From: Candidatus Allofournierella merdipullorum
GTDB taxonomy: Bacteria > Bacillota > Clostridia > Oscillospirales > Ruminococcaceae
Reading direction: 5' to 3'
Assembly: GCA_019116345.1 (NCBI GenBank)
Contig: DXBV01000025.1
Coordinates: 1 to 64,000 of the forward strand
Length of the DNA: 64,000 nucleotides
Shown: positions 27,112 to 35,547 of the stretch, piece after piece
Layout: the number at the start of each line of letters is the position of its first letter
How positions within the stretch are numbered: the first letter of the stretch is position 1
Position numbers and translations under genes: made by a program
Notes under the pieces: generated by a model
The model's input: the letters and a program-made list of their open reading frames with translations, nothing else
What the model was told of the DNA's origin: nothing
The model's database searches: none

Positions 27112-27822
27112 TCAGTCGCACCGGAGCAGGGCAAGGCTCAGATCGTCCTCGCTCACCCGGGAGAACACCTCCCGCAGATTGTGCTCCAGCGCCTCGGCGG
27201 CCTCCTCCTCGGTGCAGCGGGCGAACCCCTCGCACAGCCGCTTCACCGCGGCGGCGGGCCGGCCGGCGGCGGCGTCGTAGAGCGCGTCGCCGCAGCCGTC
27301 GCTGGTGAGCAGGAGGGTGGTGGGGCCCGTCTCCCGGCGGCGCAGCACCCGCAGATGCTCCTCGGCGCAGGGGCCGCTGAAAAAGTAGGTCTCGTTGGCG
27401 TAGCGGCCGTTCTCCGGCAGCGAGAGCGCCTCGCCGGCGGAAAAGACATAGCCGTCGCCGATGTGCAGCACCAGCAGCCGGCCGTCCCGGTGGCGGACGG
27501 CGCACAGCAGGGTGCAGTAGGCCTCCTGCCGGTCAAGGCCGGTGGCGTCCAGCCGTTCCAGACCCGCCTCCAGTACCCGCCGGGCCAGCTCCCGGTCCTC
27601 CAGGGCATACAGCTCGTCGAACCGCTGGGGCAGCCAGCGCACCGCCCAGCCGCAGAGCGCCCGGGCGGCCACCTCCGAGCGGGGGCAGCTGCCCGCGCCG
27701 TCGCACACCGCTGCCACGGCCCAGTCGCCGGTGTGCAGCGCCTTTGCCTCGTCCTGGCAGGGCACGCCCCGCACCTGGTGGGACAGCCCCCGGTACACCG
27801 CCGCCGCCGTTTTCATCGCCAT
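27112..27822 (-). CDS. PP2C-family Ser/Thr phosphatase (TerY-P-like triad component)
   Basis: GVPCQDEAKALHTGDWAVAAVCDGAGSCPRSEVAA; LLLTSDGCGDALYD; SEDDLSLALLR. Confidence 0.88.
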   Translation of the reverse strand: MAMKTAAAVYRGLSHQVRGVPCQDEAKALHTGDWAVAAVCDGAGSCPRSEVAARALCGWAVRWLPQRFDELYALEDRELARRVLEAGLERLDATGLDRQEAYCTLLCAVRHRDGRLLVLHIGDGYVFSAGEALSLPENGRYANETYFFSGPCAEEHLRVLRRRETGPTTLLLTSDGCGDALYDAAAGRPAAAVKRLCEGFARCTEEEAAEALEHNLREVFSRVSEDDLSLALLRCD

Positions 27823-27847
27823 ATTATCCTCTCCTTCTCAGCGAGTC

Positions 27848-28540
27848 TCAGTTCTGACCCCCGTCGGACTCCAGTTCAAAGCTCGGGTGCTCGATGGTCT
27901 GCTTGCTGGCCAGGCTGACGCTGCGGCTCACAAGGTTGAAAAAGTCGATCACCGACAATTCCTCCAGCCGCTCCACCTTCTCCACGGTGAAGTGCTGCAG
28001 GCTCTTGTAGCCCTCGCCCATGCTCAGGCAGCGGGTGCGCAGGCGGTTGTCACGCAAAAGGGCGTGCACCCGCTCCGCCGCCCTGCGCACCTCCGTCTCC
28101 GGCTCGGTGGAGACGCCGTCGCTCAGAATCACCAGCCAGGGCACAAAGGCGTTGTTGCCCACCTCTGCCAGCTCCCGCTGGTGGCTCTCCAGCCGGTCCA
28201 GGGCGCAGTTGACCCCCTCCGCCAGGCGGGTGAGGGTGCCGGTGGCCCGGATGGGGCTGCGCAGCACCTTTTCGCAGGCGGCGTCGAAGGCGCCGAAGTC
28301 GCAGACCACCTCCGCCCGGTCGCCGAAGGTGACGATGCACACGTCGGCGGCGTCCCGGGCGAGGATCTCGGAATGGGTGCGGCGGAAGAAGTTCTCGATG
28401 CCCTGGTTCACCTTGTCGATCATGCCGCTCACCGCCATGGAGGCGGAGACGTCCACGCAGAAGCACAGCAGGATGCGCTTGCTGCGGTTGCTGCTGAGTT
28501 CTTCCTGTTTGACATACATTTCCAGGATCTTCTTGTCCAT
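27848..28540 (-). CDS. vWA domain protein, TerY-like (triad component)
   Basis: ILLCFCVDVSASMAVSGMIDKVNQGIENFF (DxSxS MIDAS), VTFGDRAEVV, WLVILSDGVSTEP. Confidence 0.88.
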   Translation of the reverse strand: MDKKILEMYVKQEELSSNRSKRILLCFCVDVSASMAVSGMIDKVNQGIENFFRRTHSEILARDAADVCIVTFGDRAEVVCDFGAFDAACEKVLRSPIRATGTLTRLAEGVNCALDRLESHQRELAEVGNNAFVPWLVILSDGVSTEPETEVRRAAERVHALLRDNRLRTRCLSMGEGYKSLQHFTVEKVERLEELSVIDFFNLVSRSVSLASKQTIEHPSFELESDGGQN

Positions 28541-28571
28541 GATTTATCCTTTCCGGGCGCATTGCCCCGTC

Positions 28572-31500
28572 TCAAAAGAAGTTGCCGCCCCGGTGATAGC
28601 ACCGGTCGCACAGCAGAGGCCTTTTGTTTCGCCGCGCGCCGATGACCACGCCCCTGCGCGTCTGGAAGTTCCGGCCGCAGCGGTCGCAGCGGGCGATGGG
28701 CGTCTCGGCGGTCTTGCACCGCTCACACAGCGGCACCCAGCCGTTGTTCTCCATGCTCCAGCGCTGCTGCACGGTCACCTCCATCGGCGCGCCGCAGCAG
28801 GCGCAGGGCACGGGGGAGGCGGCGCAGCTTTCGCAGAGGTACATCCCGTCGGGGCCGGGAACGTTCCCGTCGTGATAGAACACCTGGCGGATGGTGGGCA
28901 CAAAGCTCCTGCCGCAGGCGACGCACCGCGCCGTCTCGCCCGCCGGCTCCTTGCCGTGGAGGCTGATGAAGCGGCGGCAGGTGCGGCAGAACAGGGCGTC
29001 CTTGCGCTTGGCAGAGCCGGGCGCGGTGAGTTCGGCATAGGTGTTTTTGCCGATGTTGAACTCCCGGTGGCCGCACAGCGCGCTGGGGCAGCGCACATCC
29101 ACAAAGAAGGGGTCCTCGCGGTTGTATTCGTGAAATTTCACCGGGAACAGCTCATTGGTGAACACACCGCCCTCCACCAGTTCCAGATAGCGGTGGAGCA
29201 CATTGGCCCACTGACCGGCGCTGCAGGGCTTCCACTCGGTGAAGGCGGCGGCGAAGGCCGTGGTCACGGCGAAGGTCAGGTTCTTCCAGATCATCAAGTT
29301 GTCGCCGTCCGGCACATCGTCGGGGTTGCCCGTGTCCTTGGGGTAGGGGAACTTGCGCTCTCGCATGCAGGTAAGGAAGTCCTTTTCACCCTTGTTCACA
29401 AAGGGGTTCTGGCCGCAGAGCAGGATCTCAAAGAGCAGCACCGCCAGCGAGAACCGCTCCTCCTCCAGGCCGCGCAGCAGGGTGCCGTAGCGCACCTGGC
29501 CCCGGGGCCGGGCCACGTTTTGGCCGTTCACGGTCACAAAGGGGCAGGTGAACTCGTCGGTGCCCACCGGGCAGGGGTAGCCGTCGAACTGGTAGCTGTC
29601 GGTGTCCACCAGAAAGACGCTGCCGCTGTTGGTCAGGTCCACCATCACGTTGCCGGCGTTTACGTCGCCCATGAGGATGTTTTTCCGGTGCAGCCGCTCC
29701 ATCAGCTGCGCCAGCCGCATCGCCACCCGGATCAGGTCCCGCCGGGTCCAGCCGCTCATCAGCTCGTCGTGCACCGCCCGGCCGCCGATCTTCAGCACCG
29801 TTTTGGACAGGGGCATCGCCCCTTTGGGGGCCCGGGGCATCAGATAGCCCACAAACTGCCCCTGCTCATTTTTCAGCAGGTGCACCGGCCAGCACACCCC
29901 CGGGATGCGGGGGTCGTGGGCCAGCATGGTGCGCAGTTTTTCCTGCCGCTGGGCCGTCAGCTGGCCGGGGTGGTAGATCTTCGCCACCAGCCCGGGGAAC
30001 TGCTCGCACAGGTAGATGACGCCCTCGCCGCCCCGGGCCGTCTCGCCGCCCTCGGTGAGCGGCTCGCCCAGGCGCACCCGCTGCCCCTCTTCGGTGAGCA
30101 GCTCATCCCCCGGCTGCACCGGCCGGTCCAGCTCCAGAGATGCGTCGCCGGGGCTGCGCAGGGCGGGGCGGGAGGGGAACCGCTCGGAGACCGCCGGCTC
30201 CTCCGCGGGCTGCTGGGAGAGGGGCGCGGCTTCGGGCTGCGCCTCCACCAGCCGGTCCAGTTCGCCCAGCACATCCTTTTTCCGCCAGTTGGCCCGCTGG
30301 GCCGCGTCCAGGGCCTGGCGGTACATCCGGTCGGTCTTCTGCCGCAGCTGCTTCAGCAGGGGAGAATCCTGCTCCGCGGCGGCAAAGGGCAGGCAGCTGC
30401 GGAACACCCGGCAGCTCCACTCCTCCGCCTCGACGCCCGCCGGGTCCCGGCTGACCCGGGCCACCACCGCGAAGGGGGTCTTTTCCCGGTCCAGCCGCTG
30501 GGGCAGGCCGGTGGGGCCGGCGGTGAGCACACAGATGCGCTCAAAGCAGCGGTCCTCCAGAAAGTCCGCCAGCGCCTCCTCGTCGCTGCGGCCCGGGTCG
30601 GGATAGCCCGTGGGCCCCAGCTGCAGGCTGTTGCGCACAAAGACATAGGCGTTTTTGCTGGGCGTCAGCGCCTCCCGGCGCTTTTGCAGCTCTTCCAGCT
30701 CCGCGCGGCGGCTGTCGTCGCCCAGGCAGGCCAGCATCTGCTTGTAGATGGCGGAGCGCTGCTCGGTGTCCCGCATGAGGTGGTAGAGGGTGGTGGCCTC
30801 CACCATCAGCGCCTGGCGGGGGTCGCGTCCGGCCAGGCGGATGGCGTCGGTCAGCGGGCCTTCCACAAAGCGGCGCTCGCTGTCCCGCCGGAGCAGGCTG
30901 CCGTCCAGCACAAAGCGGTGGGTGGCGGCCAGTTCCAGCAGCGCGCGCCGGTCCAGCGCGCCGCCCGCGTACTCCTTCAGCCCCTCCAGCGGCTGCACGG
31001 CGGCCAGCTTCTGGGTAAACAGCTGGTCCTGCACGCTCTGCCAGCTGGCTTCGCTCTTGTCTTTCAGCAGCAGCTCCTGGCGCACCTTTTCCAGTTCCGC
31101 CTGCAATTCCCGATTGCGCTGCTCGCTCTGGCGGGCGCCGACGTATTCGCCGATCTTGGCGATCAGCTCCTCTTCCACGCCGCAGCAGACTCCCTTCTCC
31201 ACCTCGATGCGGGCGCTTTTCAGCGCCGCCAGCACCTCGGTCTCATCGCAGCCGGTGCGGGCCTGCAGGGCCTCCACCGAAATGAGCTTCAGCGCCTTGG
31301 CCCGCGCAAGGCAGGCGGCGAGGCGGTCCGCCTGGGCCCGCAGCTGTTCCACCCACAGGGTGTTCAGCAGCGACTGCATGGTCTCGATGCCTTCCTCCCA
31401 TTCCTTCTGGGACATCTTGGCAAAGATTTGGCCGTTGTCGTGGCCGAGCCAGGCGTTGCGCACCTCGCTGCCCCGGTTGTTCAGCTTCTTCCAGCGGGTC

Positions 31501-32006
31501 TTCTGCTCGGCGTCGTCGCCGGCGTAAAGCGCCCGCAGCCCGTCCGGGCAGGCCCGCTTCACCAGCGGGAACACGTCGTAGCTCTCCGGCTCCAGGTCGC
31601 CCAGCAGCGACCCCACCTTCAAAAGGCCCGCCAGGTCAAAGCAGCGGATGATGCGCTGCCGGTCCTCGGCGGAGAACCGGCCCCGCAATTCTCTTTTGAT
31701 ACGGGCGGTGTACTCCGCGCCGGAGGCCCGGTTCAGCTCCCACAACCGCAGGCCCAACTGGGTCTCCAGGCTTCTGCGGTCCAGCACCGCCGGGAAATTA
31801 TTGTCCCGCCGGGCATCGTCCTTTTTGCGGTTGTTCTTCTCCACGCAGGCCCGGAAAAAGGCCTCGAACTCCGATTCCGGCAAAACGCGCAGATAAAACT
31901 GCTGCAGATACTCCCGCAGCTCTCCCCCCGCCTCGTGGGCGGCCGCCGAGCGGACCCTGGCCTGGGGCCCGGCCCCCGCTTTTTTCATCCCTGCGTTTCC
32001 TTCCAT
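28572..32006 (-). CDS. 1144-aa multidomain kinase: N-terminal HEPN-like/PIN-like region, protein-kinase-like domain, C-terminal zinc ribbons (triad component)
   Basis: Kinase: GGEGVIYLCEQFPGLVAKIYHP, ILMGDVNAGNVMV, VFLVDTDSYQF. C-terminus: repeated CxxC pairs. N-terminus: EVRNAWLGHD (R-x5-H). Confidence 0.85.
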   Translation of the reverse strand: MEGNAGMKKAGAGPQARVRSAAAHEAGGELREYLQQFYLRVLPESEFEAFFRACVEKNNRKKDDARRDNNFPAVLDRRSLETQLGLRLWELNRASGAEYTARIKRELRGRFSAEDRQRIIRCFDLAGLLKVGSLLGDLEPESYDVFPLVKRACPDGLRALYAGDDAEQKTRWKKLNNRGSEVRNAWLGHDNGQIFAKMSQKEWEEGIETMQSLLNTLWVEQLRAQADRLAACLARAKALKLISVEALQARTGCDETEVLAALKSARIEVEKGVCCGVEEELIAKIGEYVGARQSEQRNRELQAELEKVRQELLLKDKSEASWQSVQDQLFTQKLAAVQPLEGLKEYAGGALDRRALLELAATHRFVLDGSLLRRDSERRFVEGPLTDAIRLAGRDPRQALMVEATTLYHLMRDTEQRSAIYKQMLACLGDDSRRAELEELQKRREALTPSKNAYVFVRNSLQLGPTGYPDPGRSDEEALADFLEDRCFERICVLTAGPTGLPQRLDREKTPFAVVARVSRDPAGVEAEEWSCRVFRSCLPFAAAEQDSPLLKQLRQKTDRMYRQALDAAQRANWRKKDVLGELDRLVEAQPEAAPLSQQPAEEPAVSERFPSRPALRSPGDASLELDRPVQPGDELLTEEGQRVRLGEPLTEGGETARGGEGVIYLCEQFPGLVAKIYHPGQLTAQRQEKLRTMLAHDPRIPGVCWPVHLLKNEQGQFVGYLMPRAPKGAMPLSKTVLKIGGRAVHDELMSGWTRRDLIRVAMRLAQLMERLHRKNILMGDVNAGNVMVDLTNSGSVFLVDTDSYQFDGYPCPVGTDEFTCPFVTVNGQNVARPRGQVRYGTLLRGLEEERFSLAVLLFEILLCGQNPFVNKGEKDFLTCMRERKFPYPKDTGNPDDVPDGDNLMIWKNLTFAVTTAFAAAFTEWKPCSAGQWANVLHRYLELVEGGVFTNELFPVKFHEYNREDPFFVDVRCPSALCGHREFNIGKNTYAELTAPGSAKRKDALFCRTCRRFISLHGKEPAGETARCVACGRSFVPTIRQVFYHDGNVPGPDGMYLCESCAASPVPCACCGAPMEVTVQQRWSMENNGWVPLCERCKTAETPIARCDRCGRNFQTRRGVVIGARRNKRPLLCDRCYHRGGNFF

Positions 32007-32102
32007 TTTTCATGACCTCCTGACGGGTCGCTGCCCCTTTGCGCGTTTTTTGCTTTTTTCATTATACTGCAACCAAAAGCAGCATTTCAACGAGCGCCCC
32101 GC

Positions 32103-32200
32103 TCTGCTTTTTTTATAGCGCCGGACGCGGCGGAAGTTAAAGGCCGGACGAAAAAAATTTTTTCTTTTTAACTTTTTCGGGCCGCGGCGCTATAAAGCAG
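32103..32200. repeat. Nested ~98-bp inverted repeat in the divergent intergenic region
   Basis: CTGCTTTTTTTATAGCGCCG...AAGTTAAA...TTTAACTT...CGGCGCTATAAAGCAG. Confidence 0.6.
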
Positions 32201-32225
32201 GGTGACGGCAGCATCTCTTCGGCAC

Positions 32226-32255
32226 TTGCGCCCCGCGAAGGATCTGCACTATAAT
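32226..32255 (+). promoter_or_regulatory. Candidate promoter TTGCGC-18-TATAAT
   Basis: Read directly. Confidence 0.5.
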
Positions 32256-32286
32256 AAATACGTCTTTGACGCAAGGAGGAAAAACC

Positions 32287-34335
32287 ATGTATCGTTATGA
32301 AGATCTCATGCTGGACGACCTGCTGGAGGACCCTTCCTTTGATGAGGACGATCCCGAAGTTCTGTACGCCCTGGCCCGGTGCTATCTGGAGGGCAAGGGC
32401 GTTGCGGCCGACGAGGCCATCTATCGGAAATTTCTGAAAAAAGCCGCCGACGCGGGCAGCAAGACCGCCCGCCTGGAGCTGGAAGCCGCCGCGCCGGCGC
32501 AGCCCGACGAGCCCAAAGAGGCGGGCGACGCCTGCCTGGATGAGGCCGCCCTGTGCCGGTCGAAAGGTGACATCTCCGGCGAGATCGCCGCTTTGGAGCG
32601 GGCGTGGGCCACGCCCGGGCGCTACAGCCCGGAGCAGGCCCAGGCCATCAACCTGCGGCTGGGCGAGCTTTACTCCCAGCCCGGCCCCTGGGAGGCGCCG
32701 GAGCGCAGCTACGCCAGCTACTGCACCGCCGTTGAGATGGGCAGCAGCGTCGCCCCGCTCCGCTGCGCGGACTGTCTGCGCCGGGGCTACGGCTGCACCG
32801 CCAGCGAGAGCGACAGCCGGGCGATGATCCTGCTGGCCGCCCAGCGGGGGCCGGCCCGTCTGAAGTACGACACCGCCCTGGACATACTGGACAGCACCCC
32901 CGGCGAGGCGCTTCTGCTCCTGGACAAGGCGCAGGAAGAACTGGAAAGCGACGGGGGCAACGAGCCTCTGCTGCGCCGGGTGCGGCTGCATCTGGCGGCG
33001 CTGAAAAACGGCGGCTGCCTGCCGGAGGAGATGGTGGCGGCGGCGCTGGCGGAAACGGAGGACCCCTCGGTGACCTCGCTGCTGCTGGCCACCTTCACCC
33101 GGCAGCCCCGGCTCATCACCCAGGCCGTATCCCCCTTCGTGAGCCGCATGGCCCGCCAGCCCGGCAAAGACCAGCCGGGCTGGCTGAACCTTGCCGCCGA
33201 CCTGGGCGACGCCTATGCCCGCGAGGAGCTGAAGCGCCGCAATATGGCGGACTTTGCCCGCATCATCCGGGAGGAGCCGCAGGCCGAACCGCTGCCTCCG
33301 GAGACGGACGCGGCCGGCCCCGCTCCGCAGCCCGGCCCCGCCTGGCCGGGGCTGCCGACCCTCACGCCCGAACAGGCGGCCCGGCGCAAACGGCAGGACC
33401 GCATTGCCCGGCGCATCAGCGTGGTGCTGGCGGTGCTCTTTGTGGCGTTCATCTTCCTGGGGCCGACGGTCACCCGCTTGTTTTCCTCCGAACAGATGCC
33501 GGATATGCTGAACAGCCTGTCCGCCAACAACACCACCCTTGCCCGGCGCACCACCTACTCCTATGACGAGGACGCCTTCGCCCAGAAGCAGGGGGGCACC
33601 TTCAACACCGGCGAGAGCTACGACAGCGCTCTCTATGCCTCCACCAGCTACAACGCGGTGGAGTACCAGCTGGAAGGGAAGTACGACACGCTGACCGGCC
33701 GCTGGGGCATCGACTCGAACTTCATCAACACCACCTGCCAGAGCAGCTTTTCGGTGTATGCCGACGGCCGGTGCGTCTATGAGTCGCCGGTCATCACCGG
33801 CGGCAGCGCCCCCTGCGACGTGGAGGTGGATGTGACCGGCTGCAACCTGCTGACCATCATCTTCCAGGGCGCCGACGGCTCCGCCCGGTTCGCCGACGCG
33901 GAACTGGAAAACCGCTCGGGGGTCAAAACGCCCGCCGACGCCCTGCCGGAGCTGGCGCCCGGCGCCTGGCTGAGCGGCATGAACCTGATGCAGGGTGATT
34001 TCTACTCCGGCGACAGCGGCCACTCGGTGAGCACCAGTATTTACAGTTATGACTCGGCGGAGACCTTTGCCACCTTCTATCTGGGCGGGGAATACGAGAG
34101 CCTCAGCGCCGTACTGGAGGTGTCGGCCAGCGCCCCCATGTATCTGGAGGTGTACGGCGATGATGAGCTGCTCGCCTCCAGCGAACCCATGGCCAACGGC
34201 AGCGTGCCTTTCTCGGCGGATCTGAAGGGCTGCCAGCAGCTCACGGTCCGGTTCTGCCTTAGCGACTCCGACGCTGCCGCCTACGGCGGCTCCATCACTC
34301 TGGCGGGGGCCCGGCTGTCCCGCAATCCGCTGTGA
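32287..34335 (+). CDS. Sel1-like repeat membrane protein with C-terminal NPCBM-like domains
   Basis: ALARCYLEGKGVAADEAIYRKFLKKAADAGSKTARLEL; one TM (ISVVLAVLFVAFIFLGPTVTRLF); YNAVEYQLEGKYDTLTGRWGID..FSVYADGRCVYESPVITGGSAPCDVEVDVTGCNLLTI. Confidence 0.75.
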   Translation: MYRYEDLMLDDLLEDPSFDEDDPEVLYALARCYLEGKGVAADEAIYRKFLKKAADAGSKTARLELEAAAPAQPDEPKEAGDACLDEAALCRSKGDISGEIAALERAWATPGRYSPEQAQAINLRLGELYSQPGPWEAPERSYASYCTAVEMGSSVAPLRCADCLRRGYGCTASESDSRAMILLAAQRGPARLKYDTALDILDSTPGEALLLLDKAQEELESDGGNEPLLRRVRLHLAALKNGGCLPEEMVAAALAETEDPSVTSLLLATFTRQPRLITQAVSPFVSRMARQPGKDQPGWLNLAADLGDAYAREELKRRNMADFARIIREEPQAEPLPPETDAAGPAPQPGPAWPGLPTLTPEQAARRKRQDRIARRISVVLAVLFVAFIFLGPTVTRLFSSEQMPDMLNSLSANNTTLARRTTYSYDEDAFAQKQGGTFNTGESYDSALYASTSYNAVEYQLEGKYDTLTGRWGIDSNFINTTCQSSFSVYADGRCVYESPVITGGSAPCDVEVDVTGCNLLTIIFQGADGSARFADAELENRSGVKTPADALPELAPGAWLSGMNLMQGDFYSGDSGHSVSTSIYSYDSAETFATFYLGGEYESLSAVLEVSASAPMYLEVYGDDELLASSEPMANGSVPFSADLKGCQQLTVRFCLSDSDAAAYGGSITLAGARLSRNPL

Positions 34336-34361
34336 GCCCGCTCTGTTCAAAACGCATCTCT

Positions 34362-34395
34362 GCCGCCGCGGCTTTTGCGCCGCGGCGGCTTTTTT
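34362..34395 (+). terminator. Rho-independent terminator
   Basis: gccgccgcgg-cttttgcg-ccgcggcggc-tttttt. Confidence 0.9.
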
Positions 34396-34509
34396 CATCG
34401 TTTCAAAAAATTTTTCCGTTTTTCTTTAACTGCCTCCGCCGCCCGCCCTATATAGGGGGTGTAAGCGATCGCGCAACCACTCAACAACAAAAAGAAAAGA
34501 GGAAAAAAC

Positions 34510-35439
34510 ATGAAAAAGATGAAACTTGCCTGCCTCGCGGCGGCCTCGCTGCTGATGCTCTCCGTCCTGGCCGGATGCTCCGCCCCCGCCTCCTCCGCCT
34601 CTGCCGCGTCCTCCGCGCCCTCCGTCTCCCAGTCCATCGCCTCCGGGCCGGACAGCGCCCCCGCCGAGAAAGAGACCGCCTCCCGCCCCGAGGCCACCCC
34701 CGAAGCGGACAGCTCCGCTTCCCAGCCTGCTGAAGAAACTGTGGTGGCGGTGACCGGGCTGCGGCTCTCCGCCACCTCCAAGTCCCTGAAGCCCGGCCAG
34801 AGCGGGACGCTGGAAGTCTACACCAGCCCCCGGGAGGCCGCTGCCCCCGAGGCGGAAGGCCTTGCCTGCACCAGCAGCAACGAGACCGTGGTCACCGCGT
34901 CGGTGAGCGGCGAGGGCCGCGTTTCCCTGAAGGCGGTAGCCGCCGGCTCCGCCGAGGTGACCGTCACCTACCAGGGCTTCTCCGCCGTCTGCCGCGTGAC
35001 CGTGGCGGCTCCGGCTCCCGCCGCCACCGCCGCGCCCCAGACCCCCGCGACGCAGGCTCCCTCCACCCAGACTCCCGCCGCCACCCCTGCGCCAGAAACT
35101 CCCGCGCCCACTCCCGCTCCCACCCCTGTGCCTACCCCTGTGCCCACCCCCGTGCCCACTCCCAGTGGCTCCTGCCCGGTGGACAACTCCACCCTGCTGA
35201 GCGACGGCAGCTGCGCGCTGGCCGGCCTGCACTGGATGTACCAGGACCCCACCAACGGCTACGGTTTCTCCGAGGAACTGATCCAGGCCTGGCGTGACGC
35301 CTGCAACGCCACCGACGCGCCCCTGAACGTCATCATTCCCGGCGGCGGCATCATGGGCTACACCTGCGAGCAGTGCGGCGGCGACATCGTCATCAAGGCT
35401 CAGGGCCCCGTTCTGGGCTGCGAGAACGGCTGCTGGTAA
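34510..35439 (+). CDS. Lipoprotein with Big2-like domain, Pro/Thr linker and Cys-rich C-terminal domain
   Basis: LLMLSVLAGCS lipobox; VTGLRLSATSKSLKPGQSGTLEV...EGLACTSSNETVVTASVSGEGRVSLKAVAAGSAEVTVTY; TPAPTPVPTPVPTP; CEQCGGDIV. Confidence 0.75.
   Translation: MKKMKLACLAAASLLMLSVLAGCSAPASSASAASSAPSVSQSIASGPDSAPAEKETASRPEATPEADSSASQPAEETVVAVTGLRLSATSKSLKPGQSGTLEVYTSPREAAAPEAEGLACTSSNETVVTASVSGEGRVSLKAVAAGSAEVTVTYQGFSAVCRVTVAAPAPAATAAPQTPATQAPSTQTPAATPAPETPAPTPAPTPVPTPVPTPVPTPSGSCPVDNSTLLSDGSCALAGLHWMYQDPTNGYGFSEELIQAWRDACNATDAPLNVIIPGGGIMGYTCEQCGGDIVIKAQGPVLGCENGCW
35125..35163 (+). repeat. 12-bp coding tandem repeat (Pro-Val-Pro-Thr linker)
   Basis: cctgtgcctacc / cctgtgcccacc / cccgtgcccact. 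Confidence 0.6.
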
Positions 35440-35450
35440 GCCGGTTTCAA

Positions 35451-35485
35451 ACGCCGGGCCGCGTTGCAACGGCCCGGCGTTTTTG
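35451..35485 (+). terminator. Terminator of lipoprotein gene, overlapping the next promoter
   Basis: acgccgggcc-gcgttgcaac-ggcccggcgt-tttt. Confidence 0.8.
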
Positions 35486-35492
35486 CTATACT
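35464..35492 (+). promoter_or_regulatory. Promoter TTGCAA-17-TATACT whose -35 lies in the terminator loop
   Basis: Read directly. Confidence 0.65.
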
Positions 35493-35547
35493 GAGAGCAA
35501 ACGGGCGGCCCGCCGGGCCGCCTCCAACGGCTGCGAGGGAATTTGCC

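Noticed and set aside
28020-32015. 1331-aa plus-strand ORF
   Set aside because: Antisense to the motif-rich triad kinase; typical long shadow ORF in GC-rich DNA.
35125-35163. Short tandem repeat as CRISPR or VNTR
   Set aside because: In-frame 12-bp Pro/Thr linker repeats, no spacers.
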